This document shows positions 30,101 to 45,100 of a stretch of 64,000 nt of DNA, piece by piece; the first letter of the stretch is position 1, and every line of letters starts with the position of its first letter. Under the pieces are notes generated by a model. The model ran no database searches, had not been told where the DNA came from, and saw only the letters and a program-made list of their open reading frames with translations. The DNA is from Tretioscincus oriximinensis (lineage: Eukaryota; Chordata; Lepidosauria; Squamata; Gymnophthalmidae). Both the position numbers and the translations under genes were made by a program. The DNA is taken from contig JAJVDF010000434.1 of the NCBI GenBank assembly GCA_022410635.1, forward strand, positions 953,368 through 1,017,367. Direction: 5' to 3'.

Positions 30101-33100
30101 CAAACCGTTTAGGGCTTTATACGTCAGTATAAGCACCTTGAATTGGGCTCGGTAGCGAATAGGTAGCCAGTGCAGTTCTTTGAGGACCGGCTATGAATGG
30201 AAAAAGGGAGCCATCACCTACTGTGTGTTTGTGTACTGCCTTCATAGGGAGATTTTTCTTCACATATGCAGACTTCCCAAAGACGAATTTTAGAACGTGC
30301 CTAATTGACATAAGGTGACTCTGCATCTTATTCTGGTACTGATTGTAGTCTTAGCATATTAATTTTTGTCCATGTGTAGATTAAGTAAAGCAAAATCTTA
30401 ATGCTGCTCTGGCGTTGCAGTTTTGGTGTGTACTCTGCCACAATAAGAACAAGAAGCTTGTGTTTCTTTTAAAGTAAAACAATGTTTCCCATCTAATGAA
30501 CATAGGGGTCCCAGATCCTGGAAAATCTTGCAAGTTTCAAAAACAACAATTATGTAAAATAAAAAAAGTTGTGTGTGTGCGTTTTTAATTACGTTGAATG
30601 GCATCCAAAATCTTTTCTCCAGGTCCTGATTCAATGTCGGGTAAATCATGTCCTTCACTGGCTGCAGGGACTGTATATGGCTGTTAAAACTCAAGAAGAG
30701 GAAGATGCATTCATATCTGGTAAATTTATTTATTAATTTATTAAATTAATGTTAATTTTGCATTGTTGTTCTTATTGCTGGCCGCTCTGAGACCTTCGGG
30801 TATAGGGCAGGAGCATAAATATAAATAGATAAATAAATAAATTTGGATTAGCATTTAATTTCATACTGGGAAAGAAAAGTATTTGTCTGTTTATTTGTTT
30901 ATTTACATTTCTATACTGCCTAATACCCGAAGATCTCAGGATGTTTTATAATAAAAAGTCAATACATTAAAACCAAACCAACATATTATGACACCAGGGT
31001 GAGTAAAATGTTGATATACTATGACATCAGAAATCCTTGCAGTGTTTTATTATAAGAGCTAGAGAATCTCCGCGTAATAAGTCAGTTTCCTTAGTCAGAG
31101 CTACTTTCCCCTTTCCCACTTGTGTCCATGAATTGTGCATGACAAATACAGTAGAACAAAGAAAATAGAAATGTTCTGCTTTGTCACATAAAAGCTGTGA
31201 GTGCAATATCATTTCATTGTCACCACAAAATAATGTAAGGTAATATTTGAAGGCCCCTTATGTTTTAGATTAAGATGAGGCAATTAAAGTAACTTCACTC
31301 TATATATTTCAGAGAAATAGCCGTGTTAGTCTAGTAGAAAGTCCAGCAAAGGAGCTAGCAGCACTTTGAGACTAACTTGAGAAAAGTGGTTGGCATAAGC
31401 TTTCATAGACAGGTCTACTTCTTCAGATGCTGAGGGACTAATGCCAGGGTCAGGTATTTATAGGAAACTATATGGGAGAAGACAAAGCATATTCGAAATG
31501 GAAACATACAGAAACCAGTTGCTGAACATTTCAACCTTCTATCTCAGACCTCAGGATTGCAGTCCTTGAACAAAGAAACTACAAAGGAAGATTTGAAAGA
31601 GAAGCAGCAGAACTTGAATACATTCATAAGTTCCAAGCCTTCAACAAAGGACTTAACAAAGATAATGGTTTCCTGGCCAACTATACATTTTTATGAAACC
31701 TGTTAAGTATTTGATTGATTCTCTACAACACATTGCCTCTTGTTGTCCCAGGGACTTTTTCACATGAGAGGATTAGTTTCTGCTATTTACCTGTTTTTCT
31801 AACCTGCAATTCATCACCCTATTACAGTTGCATATGCTTTGTCTTCTCCCATACACACTTTCCTATAAATACCTGACCCTGACATTAGTCCCTCAGCATC
31901 TGAAGAAGAAGACATATCTACGAAAGCTTATGCCAACCACTTTTCTCAAGTTGGTCTCAAAGTGCTGCTAGCTCTTTTGCTGGACTTCACTCTGTATATG
32001 TTTAGGAGTGCTAGAGGGATGTTTACTCAGTCTTTAGACTGAAAAAACCCTGGCTGTCCAACTTTTAGGCACTCTTATTATTAATAGTGCATTCATTTTA
32101 TATTTTGTTTTACTGTCTCTCCCTTAGACGTTTAACTATAGGGCAAGATAAAAATGCAGATAAATAAGAATAGTCTGACCATCTGTTCAGTAAAGCCAGC
32201 CTGTTCAGTGTCTACCTTCAGTGGAAGGCATATTTTTAACAGCACTTTTGAACTCTGCATGTATCCATTCTGACTATATAGAGTGCAGCAACTTCAGAAC
32301 AATAAACACGGTAGCAATTAACGTGGAGGAGAAGAGAGTCCCTTTTGTCTTGACTGCAGATCGTGTATTGCCTTCTGAATTTCCCACTTACAATCCTCCT
32401 CGTTGGGCTGATGAGCTGGTATGTAAAATCATGGTGTCGGGATCAATCATTCTTTGAAAAATGGAACCTTCTCTGATTGTTTGCAGACTTTCTTTCCAAC
32501 AAGACAACAGTTTGTGAGCATCAGCACCATCACCATAAATTCTGAACATGGGAAAAAAAATATTGTTCGGCCTTTCCTGCACTTCCCCTAGGGAACAGTC
32601 CCGACATTTGGTGAGAAGCAATGATAAATAAAGAGGAGCCCTGCTGAATGGGCCACAGCCCATCTAGTCCAACGTTCTGTCTCACACAGTGACCCATCAA
32701 TTGCACCTGACCTGGGCAATCAAGCAAAAGATGGCAAAATCTTCACCTGCCCTCAACTCCCTGCAAGTGGAATTTCTGGAATACTAGAAAATGTATATAT
32801 TCCCTTGTCTGTCCTTCAATGAGTGCCTCCTGGTCCTAGTGTTGTGTGACAGAGAAAATAGTTTTCCCAGTGGCAGTCCCATTCCCAACGTTCCCTCCAG
32901 TTTCTGATATTTATTTTCTGTGGACCACTAACAACCCGTGACCATTCCAGAGATTATGGGAACAGCTCCAGCCAGACAGCAGATGTTAAGAGCCAAACCT
33001 TCTGTTTTAGATTGGCTGCCTTATCCATGCAAAGCATGCTTATTGTCATCTTGCCAAATCCACCACAGTGAAGGGTGAGCTGATAAGCCAGCTTCAGAAC

Positions 33101-36100
33101 AGAAGGTCCCCGTCATACTTTTCACACTCTACCAAGAACAGCACAATTTCTGCATCAAGGGTGGCAACAGAAGAGGCGTTCTTTAAGGAACCAAGAGCAA
33201 ATGGTGGGCAACAACCATATTGTAAAGATAAGTGGCCAACCAGTTTAGATAAGCCCAAGATCAGCAAAGTGCAGGTGATGTAGATAATGAAGAAAATAAA
33301 TAATTTCCTTCAAGATAAGCATGTGGATATTAGGAAAAAGGAGATGGTTCTTTGGAGTGTATCTGCTTCAACAGTATAGAAGAGAAACCAGCAGCCTATC
33401 AATATAGTTAAATTTTAACTTCCTTTACTCTCAGACCAGTATCCTGTAGTAGCTACTAATCCTGTTGGCTATTGTGTACTGATTTCATTTGTTTGATGTT
33501 GTCTTTTATGTTCCAGAATTTAATTGCCTCATTCATTCTGTGGTCTACTTAAGGGTGTAATTAATTGCTGTCATTAGTGGCTTTCTTACCTGACAGTGAT
33601 CACTGATTTTCTAATAAGTTACAATCAATTAACAGTAATACTGAAATGCAGTGTAATGTATTATATAATGGTCTACATTTGGCAGTAAGGTCTGTGTCTG
33701 GATGGTAACCATTCCTGATGCTGTGAGAAAAGAAAGGTGAAATAAGTGTATAAGAAAATGCACAGATACAGAATACAAATAACGTGTTTAGCTTAATTAA
33801 CATTGAACCAAATGCCCATTTATTTGGTTTAATTGAACGAACTATTAATTATTTAATTGAACAAACTATTGTTTGCATTCAATTACAGACTTGTCTGAAA
33901 ACAAAAATGCCATTTCCCCCATAAAATAGGTTCTTTTCAAGAGCAAAATAACAGTAAGCATGAACTATTTGATTAAATTACTTGTGTTCATGCATGGGAG
34001 CCTTTCTCAGTTCCGTTAGTCAAACAATTGCACATTCATTTCAATGGGAACATCTTCAAACATGAATTAATTGAATACAAACCAAACCTTGCACATCCCT
34101 AAGAAAAGTTGCAGAAGATTTAGTATACTTTAGAACAAGAATCTCCTGATTCTAGAGTAAAACGCCATTTTAACCTAGTATCAAAATATAATAAATGATA
34201 ATGCAAAGCACATCCTCACAGCCAGAGCATAAGAATGATGAAGAACAATAAACAATTTTGTTCCATGGACACTGTTAGAATATTTACAGTCCTAGGATGG
34301 CTACGCATACAGATATTCTGCCAAAACAAAATTCTCAAAAGTGTACATGCTCCACATTCCCTGCACATATGTACTGTCTGTTTCTGCTCCAGAACCAGCT
34401 ATGTGAATGTCTGGAGACCATGCTATCCCATTATGGATCACATCACCAGCTAGCCAGTGTTTGCATTATTTTGGGAAAGTCTTATTTTGGACTTACTACT
34501 GTTAAATATGACAATCTTTTCTTAGCCATGCCATACATATGCAATTAAGGTCCCATCTGAATGCATCCTAAGTAGAGAAGCTAGTAGCAAACATGTGGAT
34601 TGGTGCCTCCTTCCAGAGAGCAGAAAGCAAGGGGGGAAAACCAAAGCAGACAGAAAGCAGCAAGCCCAACTCATATTCTGCACATTCTGGTCCCTCTTTT
34701 TTACATAAGTTTGGACTGGAAGCAGTTATTTTCCACAGGGGGAAGGTTGTAATAGGTTTGAATGCAGTGTGAGTGAAAACAATTCACCACTTCCCCTTGG
34801 CTGTTTGCCACATTCATTCTTATTCTAACTATGACTGTATTTATTCTTTATGGAGTACAATCGAATATGGTTGTTTAGTATATGAACTAAACAATATTTC
34901 ATATTTATTATGGAATAAATAAAGCAGAAAATGAAAATATGAGAGTCAAAAATACAAAATAAGCATCTAATGTTGGGTTCGTCTATTTTTTTTCAGGCAC
35001 CTGAAGTTCTTGGTATAGTTCCAATTAAGTCTCCAAAGGTTAAGATCAAACAACTTCACCATTTTTATGAACTAAAGGTTAGACACTGTTTGTTATTAGA
35101 AAAATGGGTAAAGAATATAGTTCATATTCAAATTTACCTGTTCTTTTAAAGTGTGATCAAGGAATATTTCCTTTGCAAAGTTTTTCTTTTGTGTAGATTA
35201 TATAATATAAATTGAGCAGTTATGGCTTGGATGGACTTGTTTGCTTTTTAAAACCCAGAATCATTGGCTGTGTCTTCTAGCACTATTGCAGAGTCCATGT
35301 TTGTTCTAAGGCGTGAGTGTTGAATGGCTGTTTATTGCCTATATATCGGTGTACTATATTGACATGGATGATAATCTGGCTCTTTGTAGGTTATCTGGTT
35401 TTCACAGTGGCTTCAAGAAACTGGAGAAATGCACACTGGTCTCAGCAGACACCTCTCTTAATAAGTCTTATTTCAAATGAACAACATTTGAGGAAAGGAA
35501 GATATCAAAGAGCCTCCTAATAAGTCTTGTCCTTCCCTTGTCCATTCTTAGATGGTAAAGGGGAGAGAGTGAGCCTGTTGCTCATTTCCTGATGCCTTTG
35601 TTCATAAAACTGACCTTGTGCTGGGCTCTATCATTTTGCTCCCAACCATCAGCATTTCTTCTTCTCCATCCCTGATCCATGGAAGTTGGTGCTGTCCATT
35701 TGAATCTTAGCATTGGCTGCTTCTTCTTTGATTTAAGTGGTTAACAAGGAATGTGGGATGTGGCAGAAGTCTGTCAGTGCCTTTAGTGCTCATACTTATT
35801 ATTATAAAAAAGGTGCCAGCGATCGTCACTCAATCCAGCCTCCCATCTGCTGGAAAAGCCACCTATAAAACCAAAGTCACAGACACATCCGCCGTGGACC
35901 ACTCGCCACATATGCTGCTCGCTTCTTCTTGCTGCCACCAACACCAGGAGCTTGAGATGAGCTCCACACACACACTAACGGCCCGCTGCATTGCACAGTG
36001 ACAGCCAGGCTTACTACACTGATATCCTAATAAATGACTGCAGGGCACAAACAGTGAAATTGGTAGAGGGGAAAGCTGTATTGGGATGATAAAAGAAGTA

Positions 36101-39100
36101 GAAAAATGGAAAGGGGAGAATTGATTTTCCTAACCACATGCATACATCAAATAGAATAACAGAGCCCCTTATATTTCCTCACAACAAACTTCATTGTTAG
36201 GTTGTCATAAATCCCATTTTGTGATTCATCTTAGTTTCTTGGGTAGAAACTTCTACAGCCTTATGATTTTCTTTCTCTCAAGGTTCCTCAGCATTTCAAC
36301 CTCATGAGGTATCGGTCATTCTGTGTTCACCATGCAGCAACCAGTTACAATGTTTCAAAATCTCAAATTCTGAGGACAGGTGCAGAGGTAACAAGTTACT
36401 CCAATATTGTTATTATTCTCTACTTTTATTTCATTTTAGTCATTGATGTTCCAAATAATTCCTTAAGATGACCTTCTAAAGAAAGCTCTTTTTGTCTTAA
36501 CAATAGGAAGAACTGATCCCAGTAATATCTATTTTAGAAGAAAAGCATCAGTTAATCCCACAAGAAGAAAGGGAGACTTCTTTGTTAAACTTGAAGCCTC
36601 CTGAGGCATTGCTTCAACCTCCACATGATCATCCACTTCAAATTTTTGTGAGTAGATAAGACACATAAATTAATCTTTCTATGAAAAAACAAAGGAGGAA
36701 TCTTAGGCTTCAGTTCTTGGACACTTCCCACTGGACTTGCCGTTGACGTGACTATGGGGATGTAAGTGGTGTGGTCACCCCAGGCGCTATATTTTCAGAA
36801 GTGCAATGCTACCCCATCTGCCTTAAATGAGGCCACTACCATTTAAAGCCTCATTTAAGGGCTTAGGTTGGACCTTAATCAAGGTCTTAAATTGTGGTGC
36901 TTGGGTAGGCAGGCTTCTGGAAAATCCCTTCCCACGGATGAGTCCTACCATCACCAGCCCCTGCCTACATTCCCAGGTACCATACCTGTACCCACCATCA
37001 TTTAAGGCCTTGAAGATGTTAAATTGATTATTAAATTAGCCTTTAAGTGGGAGTGGCTGCTGGAGAGAAGCAGCATCCGGTGCATCCTGTGCAGGGGCCT
37101 TCCAGGGAGTCCACCCACCTGCCACAGTTTGAGGCTTCATTTATGGCACTGCAGCAGTAGTTGGTGCAGACAGGAGCACATGGGCAGGTAGTCTGCCTAC
37201 CACTTCTGGTATTGCCAGCCCATCTTGTTTCTTTCTCCTCACTCACCTGCCAACAGCATCTGGAAAATAAGTAGGAAGTGAGGGGCAGAAGCACTAAATT
37301 GCCTCCTCTCATACATCACTGTGAATGTCTTCTAGATGAAGACAGTTTTGTATTTAAGATACTTCTTCAACAGCCTTCTATCTCAGTGTCCCTGAATTCC
37401 CCCACCCTACCCCGAATCAGGTTTTTCAGATAATAACTATAGGTCAGATAGCAACTAGAATTAGAATAATTGTTTGTTCTGCTCAAGGTCGTCTACTGCT
37501 CCTGGAGGAGCAAATTTCATTATTTCTTTCTGCAAAAGACCATTGAGCCAGCCCAATGTGTCCCGTATCATACTTGGTTCAGTGTAGTATGGTATGAGAT
37601 AAAAGTGATACTGGCTACTTGTGTTTGAGAGAGAGACTAGGCCCAGTTCAGAGTGTTAGTTTTAAACAATAAAGTCCTGTAACAGACAGTACTTCAAAGG
37701 CCTTCTTCCTCTTACTGGTCTGTTGTTATAGGAAGAAGGAGAAAGTATTATGCTCTTGGTCATCAGGCAATGTTTGTCTATCTAGCAGCAATGTCTGATA
37801 TGGACTGTATTCAAACTTCAGTTTTCTAGACCTGCGGATTGTTCTGTTCCACTTAGGCAATTAATTCCAAGCTGGAACTGATACTTCCTAATTGGAACAA
37901 GGCCATCAGCATTGGGACAGTTTGTTCCGTATCAATTCCATTTATTAGCTTTTGAACCAGAAGCAAAAAGACTCTAAATTATCTGAAGATCAGGAACAAA
38001 AAAAAATCTGGAAGTGGTATACCTTATTACACTGCCAAAATGAATCCTTCTGTGGTACACCGGATCACATAGGAGTGCTTAACAATGGTGAATGCTCAAC
38101 AATGGTGAATGCAGAAACAGGGATGTTGTTTATCGGTTGATACATTATCCTTTGCTGTTTTCAGAAGCATGGAATTGCTAGGCGATCAGTACAGAGCAGG
38201 GATCTTAAAAACTGCAGTTCTCTAAATGTTCATGAACTACAATTCCCAGCATTCTACCCCAGAAGTATCCAAAAGAGTGCTATAAATTTCTGATGTTGTG
38301 TTTTAATTTACAGTCCTTGTGGTAATTTTATTCAAGCAATTACTGTGTATTCCTCTTTCATTACAGAATCCCATCCCTGGACTACATGAATTCAAGTTAC
38401 CATTTTATTATTCAGAAAGCACGATTGACTATCATATTTGTCCTGTTCCCAAATACCCACTTACCAAACAAAGTGCCCTGAAATTTAGCATTTCAACTAC
38501 ACAGAAGAAATTTCTTCATCACAGGGTAAGAAAACCTGGCAAGAGGTCTTAAGAGACTAACAAGAAAAAGGCAGGCAGAATGATGTTAGGGAATTATTGC
38601 CTAGAAGACATAACAGAATGTAAATGTGGGTGTGGGTCATTAATCTGGTCAAATATGGTAGTAAATCATAGGGTAAGGTTTATTAATATCACTTGTGCCC
38701 TTGTTGATGAAAATCTGTTTGACTGAATTGTTGAAGGTGCCCAACACTCTTGCCTGAGGTGAGTTTTGTCCTTCTTTCAGGAAGTGATCCAGGGAGCAAC
38801 GAACTGGAGAAAATTTCCATCTGTTATCCATTCAACATTGCCAAACATGCCTGCTATGAACAGTGCACCAATACCGTTCTGGTAAGAATAGATGCCAAGG
38901 GGTTATTTTATCGTGTATGAATGGTTTGAAGGGGGGTTGGGGTGTGTGTATTTATTTATGCATTATTTAAAAACTAGCAAAAAAAAAACATTAAAAATGA
39001 ATCAGTCTCTGTATATCCTGACGGCTGCAGCTCATAAGGGTGGGGGCTGAGGTTTTTCACAGCCCCTCTAGGGAGTCCTGGCCATCATTACTAGCCAGAT

Positions 39101-42100
39101 GATTTGAACTTCCTGCCTCCCTCTGTGCAACCAGGTAATCAGGTGTGTGAGACAGGGCATGGAGCAGCAGTCTGTATTACCTGGGATGGCAGAGTCCATT
39201 TTGGGGGATGTCTTCTGGTTCCCAGGAAGGACTCAACTATACTAACAGAAGCAATTGCTGAACCCCATAGCCCCACAGCTGATCCCTGTGCAGAATGGGG
39301 ACACCCATGGTAGAAAGCAAGTGGTAAGACAGGATGGATAGTTGGGGTGACTTGCTAGGTGACTGTTAACAGACTGCTGTTGTTCTGCCACTATGGGGAT
39401 CTGTGGAAAATTAGTGTTCAAGCATTAAGCAGCTGCCTTCCTTCCTGGGCTACTTCCCACCACCTGAGTCAAAAGGTCTCCTGGTCAGATGGCCTTGTGG
39501 AGCTGCACTACAGGACTTCCCAGGCTGCTAGCTAAGAATAGCCAATCCTCCTTGGGCTGTTTCCCAGGCTACTGTGCTCCTGAGCTCTGGGAAATGTTTG
39601 ACTGCCTGGCAGAGACACAAATATCTGGCAATTCAGCTGGTGTTGGTGAGCTCCATCATAAAAAAAACCCGGCTTCAAGCAATGGAGAAAATGCTTCACG
39701 CAGCAAGTAGCTGCCTTTCTTTTATTCACCCATCATTACTTTCAGCCAATCTGATTGGTCAAAGGTTTGGTTGGAAGTGAAGATGTTCATGACTACATAC
39801 AACAGATTTTAGTTGAAGATTATAGGATCCACCCTTCCAAAAACAAATTCAAAATTATCAAACAAAACTATAAAATGGAAAAAATAATCCCATCTACAAG
39901 TGTTCTTTTGCAAAGTCCTTCCTTTTGTTATATTGTCATACTTGACTCTTGGATTGTCTGCTAGTGTCCATTCCCTGAATCTGATGCATGAAATGGGCCA
40001 GCTCCTTTGTACTTCCAACAGCAGAATGGAAGGAGACCCATCCAGACCATACACCCCAGACCACTCCTCCTCATGTTCCCTCATTTAATCATGCTAAGGA
40101 AGGGGAAGGTGGATCTGCATGCACTGGAAACTTAAAAAATAGTGTGCACATACCTCGCCTCATGCTGTTGCAGCAGCTCTGAGCCGTATGCACAGTGCTC
40201 TCAAGAACTCCACTGCAAGTATGATATTAAAGTGGGTTAGCAGTGAGGAGTGATTCTTGAGATTGCTGCAAGTAATCCAAAATGCAATTGTACCACCTGT
40301 ATTGCATGCTTAAAGCATCCTCGTTCAAACATGTGAATCTGTCCTTAATATTAGTCTTCGTGACCCCTCAGCACCAGGATTAATGTGCTGAACAACAGAT
40401 GTTCAGTAAAAGGTTAGGAGTTGGGATAGTGTAATAGGCTGTTTATTCCAACAATGAAAGATTGTTCTTACCACATGGCTTCTCTCAGGTTTGGAATCTT
40501 GCCTATCAATGGAGATCAAGTCATTGTAGGTATATTTTTTACTCTAGGAAGTCATCTACCTTCAGAGTTAGTGCTGTTAACTGGTAGTGGAGTAGTGTGA
40601 AAATTCAGGCCGTTATCACATAGGCTGTAATCAGCCATCACTCACTTATTTCACTGTATTAATACCACCTCTTCCAGATCCAAAACCCTTGTTTGAAGTG
40701 GCATTTGTAACCAGAGAACAGTGGAGAACCTCATATAATTTTTCCCAGGTTTACATAGTTCCTTAAAGCATCCCTTTGGTGAAAAAGTTACTTTAACATA
40801 GAATATTCTGCTGTTTTTTGGTAGCAAAGTTTGCCTCTCAAGGAGCAGAATTCGGTAACCTCCAGATGGATAATGCTGAATTTCCTCCCTGAGAACTTTG
40901 GTCTGGACAACCTGTAGAGAAGAAACTTTGACAATATTTTCTGATGGCCTTTATTCCTGTTTGCTGCTAAGCTATTTCTCTTACACAGAGCAGCATCTGA
41001 AAGTAAATCAGTAAGCTTAGCAACATGGAGACCTTAAGAACTGATTACTTATTTGCTTATTCAAAGCTTTTAATATTACTTATCTAAGGATGTGACGTTG
41101 TGTATATATCGTAAAGATCAGGAACTGTTCCAAGAGAAGACTTTGGCAAACTGTTGACTGTTTTTTCCATAACTGTTGAGATAGAACCTCATTAAAACTG
41201 TAAACTACCAAATCCTTTACTACCTTTTGCACCATGCCTTATTCTGGGATATATTTTGGAAGAAGGTACACTGCAGATAATAGCAGATAATAATTGGGCA
41301 GAATTTAATATAGGCACGATTGCTAGAAGATCTTGCTGGTTAGAATCACAAATTTGTAACAATTTGACAATTACAAGTAAATCAATGAAAAAATTACATG
41401 AATTAAGCACATACAATTTTAAATGAGCTGCATGATAACCAGATTAGAGCCTTGGCTCAGTCGCTTAGGAATTCGTCTCTCATCTGGGAGATGGGGTTTC
41501 GAAGCCCTGTGTGGGACATGGGGAAGGGGTGAGCACCTTCAACTAGCCAGTAGCTCTAGCCAACCCAGCTATTCGAAAGCATGAATTGCAAGAAATTGCA
41601 ACTGACTGCAAGTAGATACATGGGAACCACCACAGCCTGGTGGGGAAGATAGAATGTGAGCCTTCAGGCAAAATACCCTTGTAAGCCGCTTTGAGTCCCT
41701 TTGAAAAGGTGAGAAAAGCGGGGTATAATAACCAAGTTTATTGAAATTGGTGAGTGGGCATCAAAGTGGCAAATGCACTTCAATTTAAGCAAGTGCAAGG
41801 TCATGCATATTGGGGCAAAGAACCCAAAATACTCCTACCACCTGATGGGAACCAAGCTTTCTGTGACTAAGCAAGAAAAGGATCTTGGGGTGTTGGTGGA
41901 CGATTCAATGAAAATGTCAACCCAGTGTGCAGCAGCAGCAAAAAAGGCAAATTCCATGTTGGGGATAATTAGGAAAGGAATCGAAAACAAGTCAGCAAAT
42001 GTTGTTTTGCCTCTTTATTAATCTGTGGTGAGCCACATTTGGAATACTGTGTTCAATTCTGGTCACCACATCTCTTCTGGAGAAGGTGCAGAAAAGAGCA

Positions 42101-45100
42101 ACAAAAATGATCAAGGGTCTGGAGCACCTCCCTTACAAAGCAAGGCTGCAACGTCTGGGCCTCTTCAGCCTTGAAAGGAGACGTTTGAGGGGTGATCTGA
42201 TTGAAGTGTACAAAATCATGCATGGGATCGACAGGGTGAATAGAGAAAAAATGTTTTCTCTATCACACAACACAAGGACCAGAGGGCACTCCTTAAAACT
42301 GTTGGGTAGAAAAGTGAGAACAGACAAAGGAAAGTATTTTTTCACCCAGAGGGTCATCGGCCTGTGGAATTTACTTCCTGAAGCGGTAGTGGTAGCTAAC
42401 AGCTTGGATAGTTTCAAGGCTGGACTAGACACGTTTATGGACACCAAGGGTATAAATAGACACTAGGATGGATGTCTGGATGTTGCCTCCGGGATGGAGC
42501 AACAGGGAGGACTCCTGAAATATCATTTGCAGGGCGTCATGAACAGGAGCATATTTTGCTTTCCTCTGTTCGGACTGTCCAGGTGCATCTGGTGGGCCTC
42601 TGTGTGACACAGAATGCTGGACTTGATGGGCTGTGGCCTGATCCAGTATGGCTCTTCTTATGTTCTTAAGTTCTTCTTCTTCTTTTATCTGAAAATGCAG
42701 TTTCTTGGTTAAGTGATGGCAACTTGTATGTATAATATCTTTTAGATTCCTTCAGTCTTTGCCCTGTTCTTTCCACAGCACAGATCCGTATAATATAGAG
42801 ATGATTCCACAAACTGTGCCTCCAACTGTAGATGACTTGCCAGAAGGCGATAAGGAAAATGTAGTTGATGAGTAAGTTCCATTTTAAATGTTCATATTTT
42901 CATATTTTATTGATATTTGATCCTACGCTGATGCATGCACATACCATAGAATTAGACAAGTTCATGGACAGGTTCAAGGGTATAAACAGCTACTAGGATG
43001 GATTTCTTGACGCTGCCTCCGAGATGGAGCAACAGGCAGTATTTCTGAAATGTCATTTACAAGGCATTGAGAACAGGTGAAGATTTTGCCTTCTTCTGCT
43101 TGNGATGACCTGGTGCAATTGGGTGGCTCTCTGTGTGAGACAGTGTTGGACTAGATGGGCTCTGGCCCAATTCAGCAGGGCTCCTCTTATGTTCTTATAC
43201 ACAAAGGATTAAAGGCATAAAAGTTTAGTGTTGGGCAGCAGTGTATGTGAAGAGGCTGAAAATAAGCAGCTTTTCATATTGATACACATCTCAAAATAGG
43301 AACCTGCCATCCATCTGCTAAATAAAGGTCCTTTATTTACAGTGTAGCTGAAGAAGAAGTTGCACTTGCTCTTGCACTTACACCAGAAATGGTAAAAGCT
43401 GAATTTCAACTGAGTGGATTCTCCTCTCCTGACAGTAAAATATTAAAGGAAGGAAGGTAAGTCTCTGGTCCTTAATTTTTAATTGGGAAACTTCTGCATG
43501 GGCCAGAAGAAATACTATTCTGCTCCAGGCTTCCAGAATCAGAGAAAAAGGGAGGCCTTGAAACTTCTGTCGTATTATAGAAATAGTATAAGCTTTATAG
43601 CTCAGAGTTTTCCAACAAGAAAAGATGTGAAGCCACTCTAGATGACTTTTAGCTGCTATCCTGTTTTACCCAATTTTGGTCACTTTTAGTTGCCTCTTGA
43701 TTATTTCATTATAGTTCAGGACTCTTGTTATTTCATTATAGCTCATCTATAATTATGATAAATTGATCTTCTCTCTGGCTATAAAGAAGAAACATGCAAA
43801 GCAAGGCCATTCTCTATAAGATTTTATTAGATTGGCCGCTCACTGGAACAGCAAATTGTACAATTGAACAGAACTGATGTGCCTCAGGAAGAACTTTTGC
43901 ATTTTTCACGCTAATCTTCCCATGTGCTATCCAAGTCGTTTGGATATTTCAAATGAACCTTCTGGTGTTCAGCATGAAGACTTTAATGAAATCTATTTGG
44001 TGACATTTACCCAAAGAATAATATGGGAAATGGAAGGGAGGATGATGCTAATTACGGACTATCAAAGCTATTTTGCATGTTTTCTAGTTACACTCACTTG
44101 AAATAATGCATGGCCAAATGCACATGAAGACCATTCCCTGCCACTTCCCACTAGGAAAGGCTGGCACCATCTGCACACTGGACCAATGGAACAACTTCAT
44201 TCAGTTCCCGCTGCATTAGCAGTGCAGATATTAAATCTTCATGTTGTTCTGGTGGGAAGTCTGAGGTCAGACATCTCACCCGTTCCTTGCTGGGATTTGG
44301 TCAGTGTTGCAACCATGTACTATGGTAACCAGGGGTCTGGGAAGAGCATTTTCTGGGTACCTTCAAGACCTGAATCAAGAGTTTGAAACTTCACCAGGAG
44401 AGTTAATAGCAGGTAGGCAGACCCAGTTCCCAGCATCCCCGCTGTACTGCTGCCATGTCCTCACAACCCAGGGACATTTGCCGTGTTTGCCCCCCATTAA
44501 TTGCATGGCTGTATGAGGGCAGACTTTTGGATTTTCAAGCCTTTAAACTGGGCCTAAAGGTCATTGGCACCATGGCCCTGGAAAAGATGCAGATGTGTCA
44601 TTCCTAATGGCATAGAATGGTTCGTGGACAACATTTATGCTGCTCACAGCAGGTGAGAGGCTGTGGATACCATTCTGGAGCCAACAATACATTCCTAACA
44701 TCCAATTAGAACCACCTCCAGGTAAAGTGTAAGACATGTATGACTAAAATTGTGCCTGAGATTCAAGAGAGGAAACACAACTGGGATCTCCGTGCTTATT
44801 CTGCAATTTTGATTAAATTGAACACTTCCAAACAGTTGAGTTCAGAGAAATAACTGTGTTAATCTTAAAGTCCATCAAGGGGGGACTTGTAGCACTTAGA
44901 GACTAACAAGAGAAAGGTAGGCGGCCGAGTGTTTGTAGTCACGTCCATTTTTTCATATGTCAGGGGACCAATTGCTGGTTAGTAATATGCTACTCGTCTT
45001 TGAAGCCTGTATCACGTAGCATCTCTTGGGTTTGATTGAAAAATATGCTTTTCTGCAGCAGAAAACCTACAGTGGAAAAATGAGTGGCAACACTCAGAAA

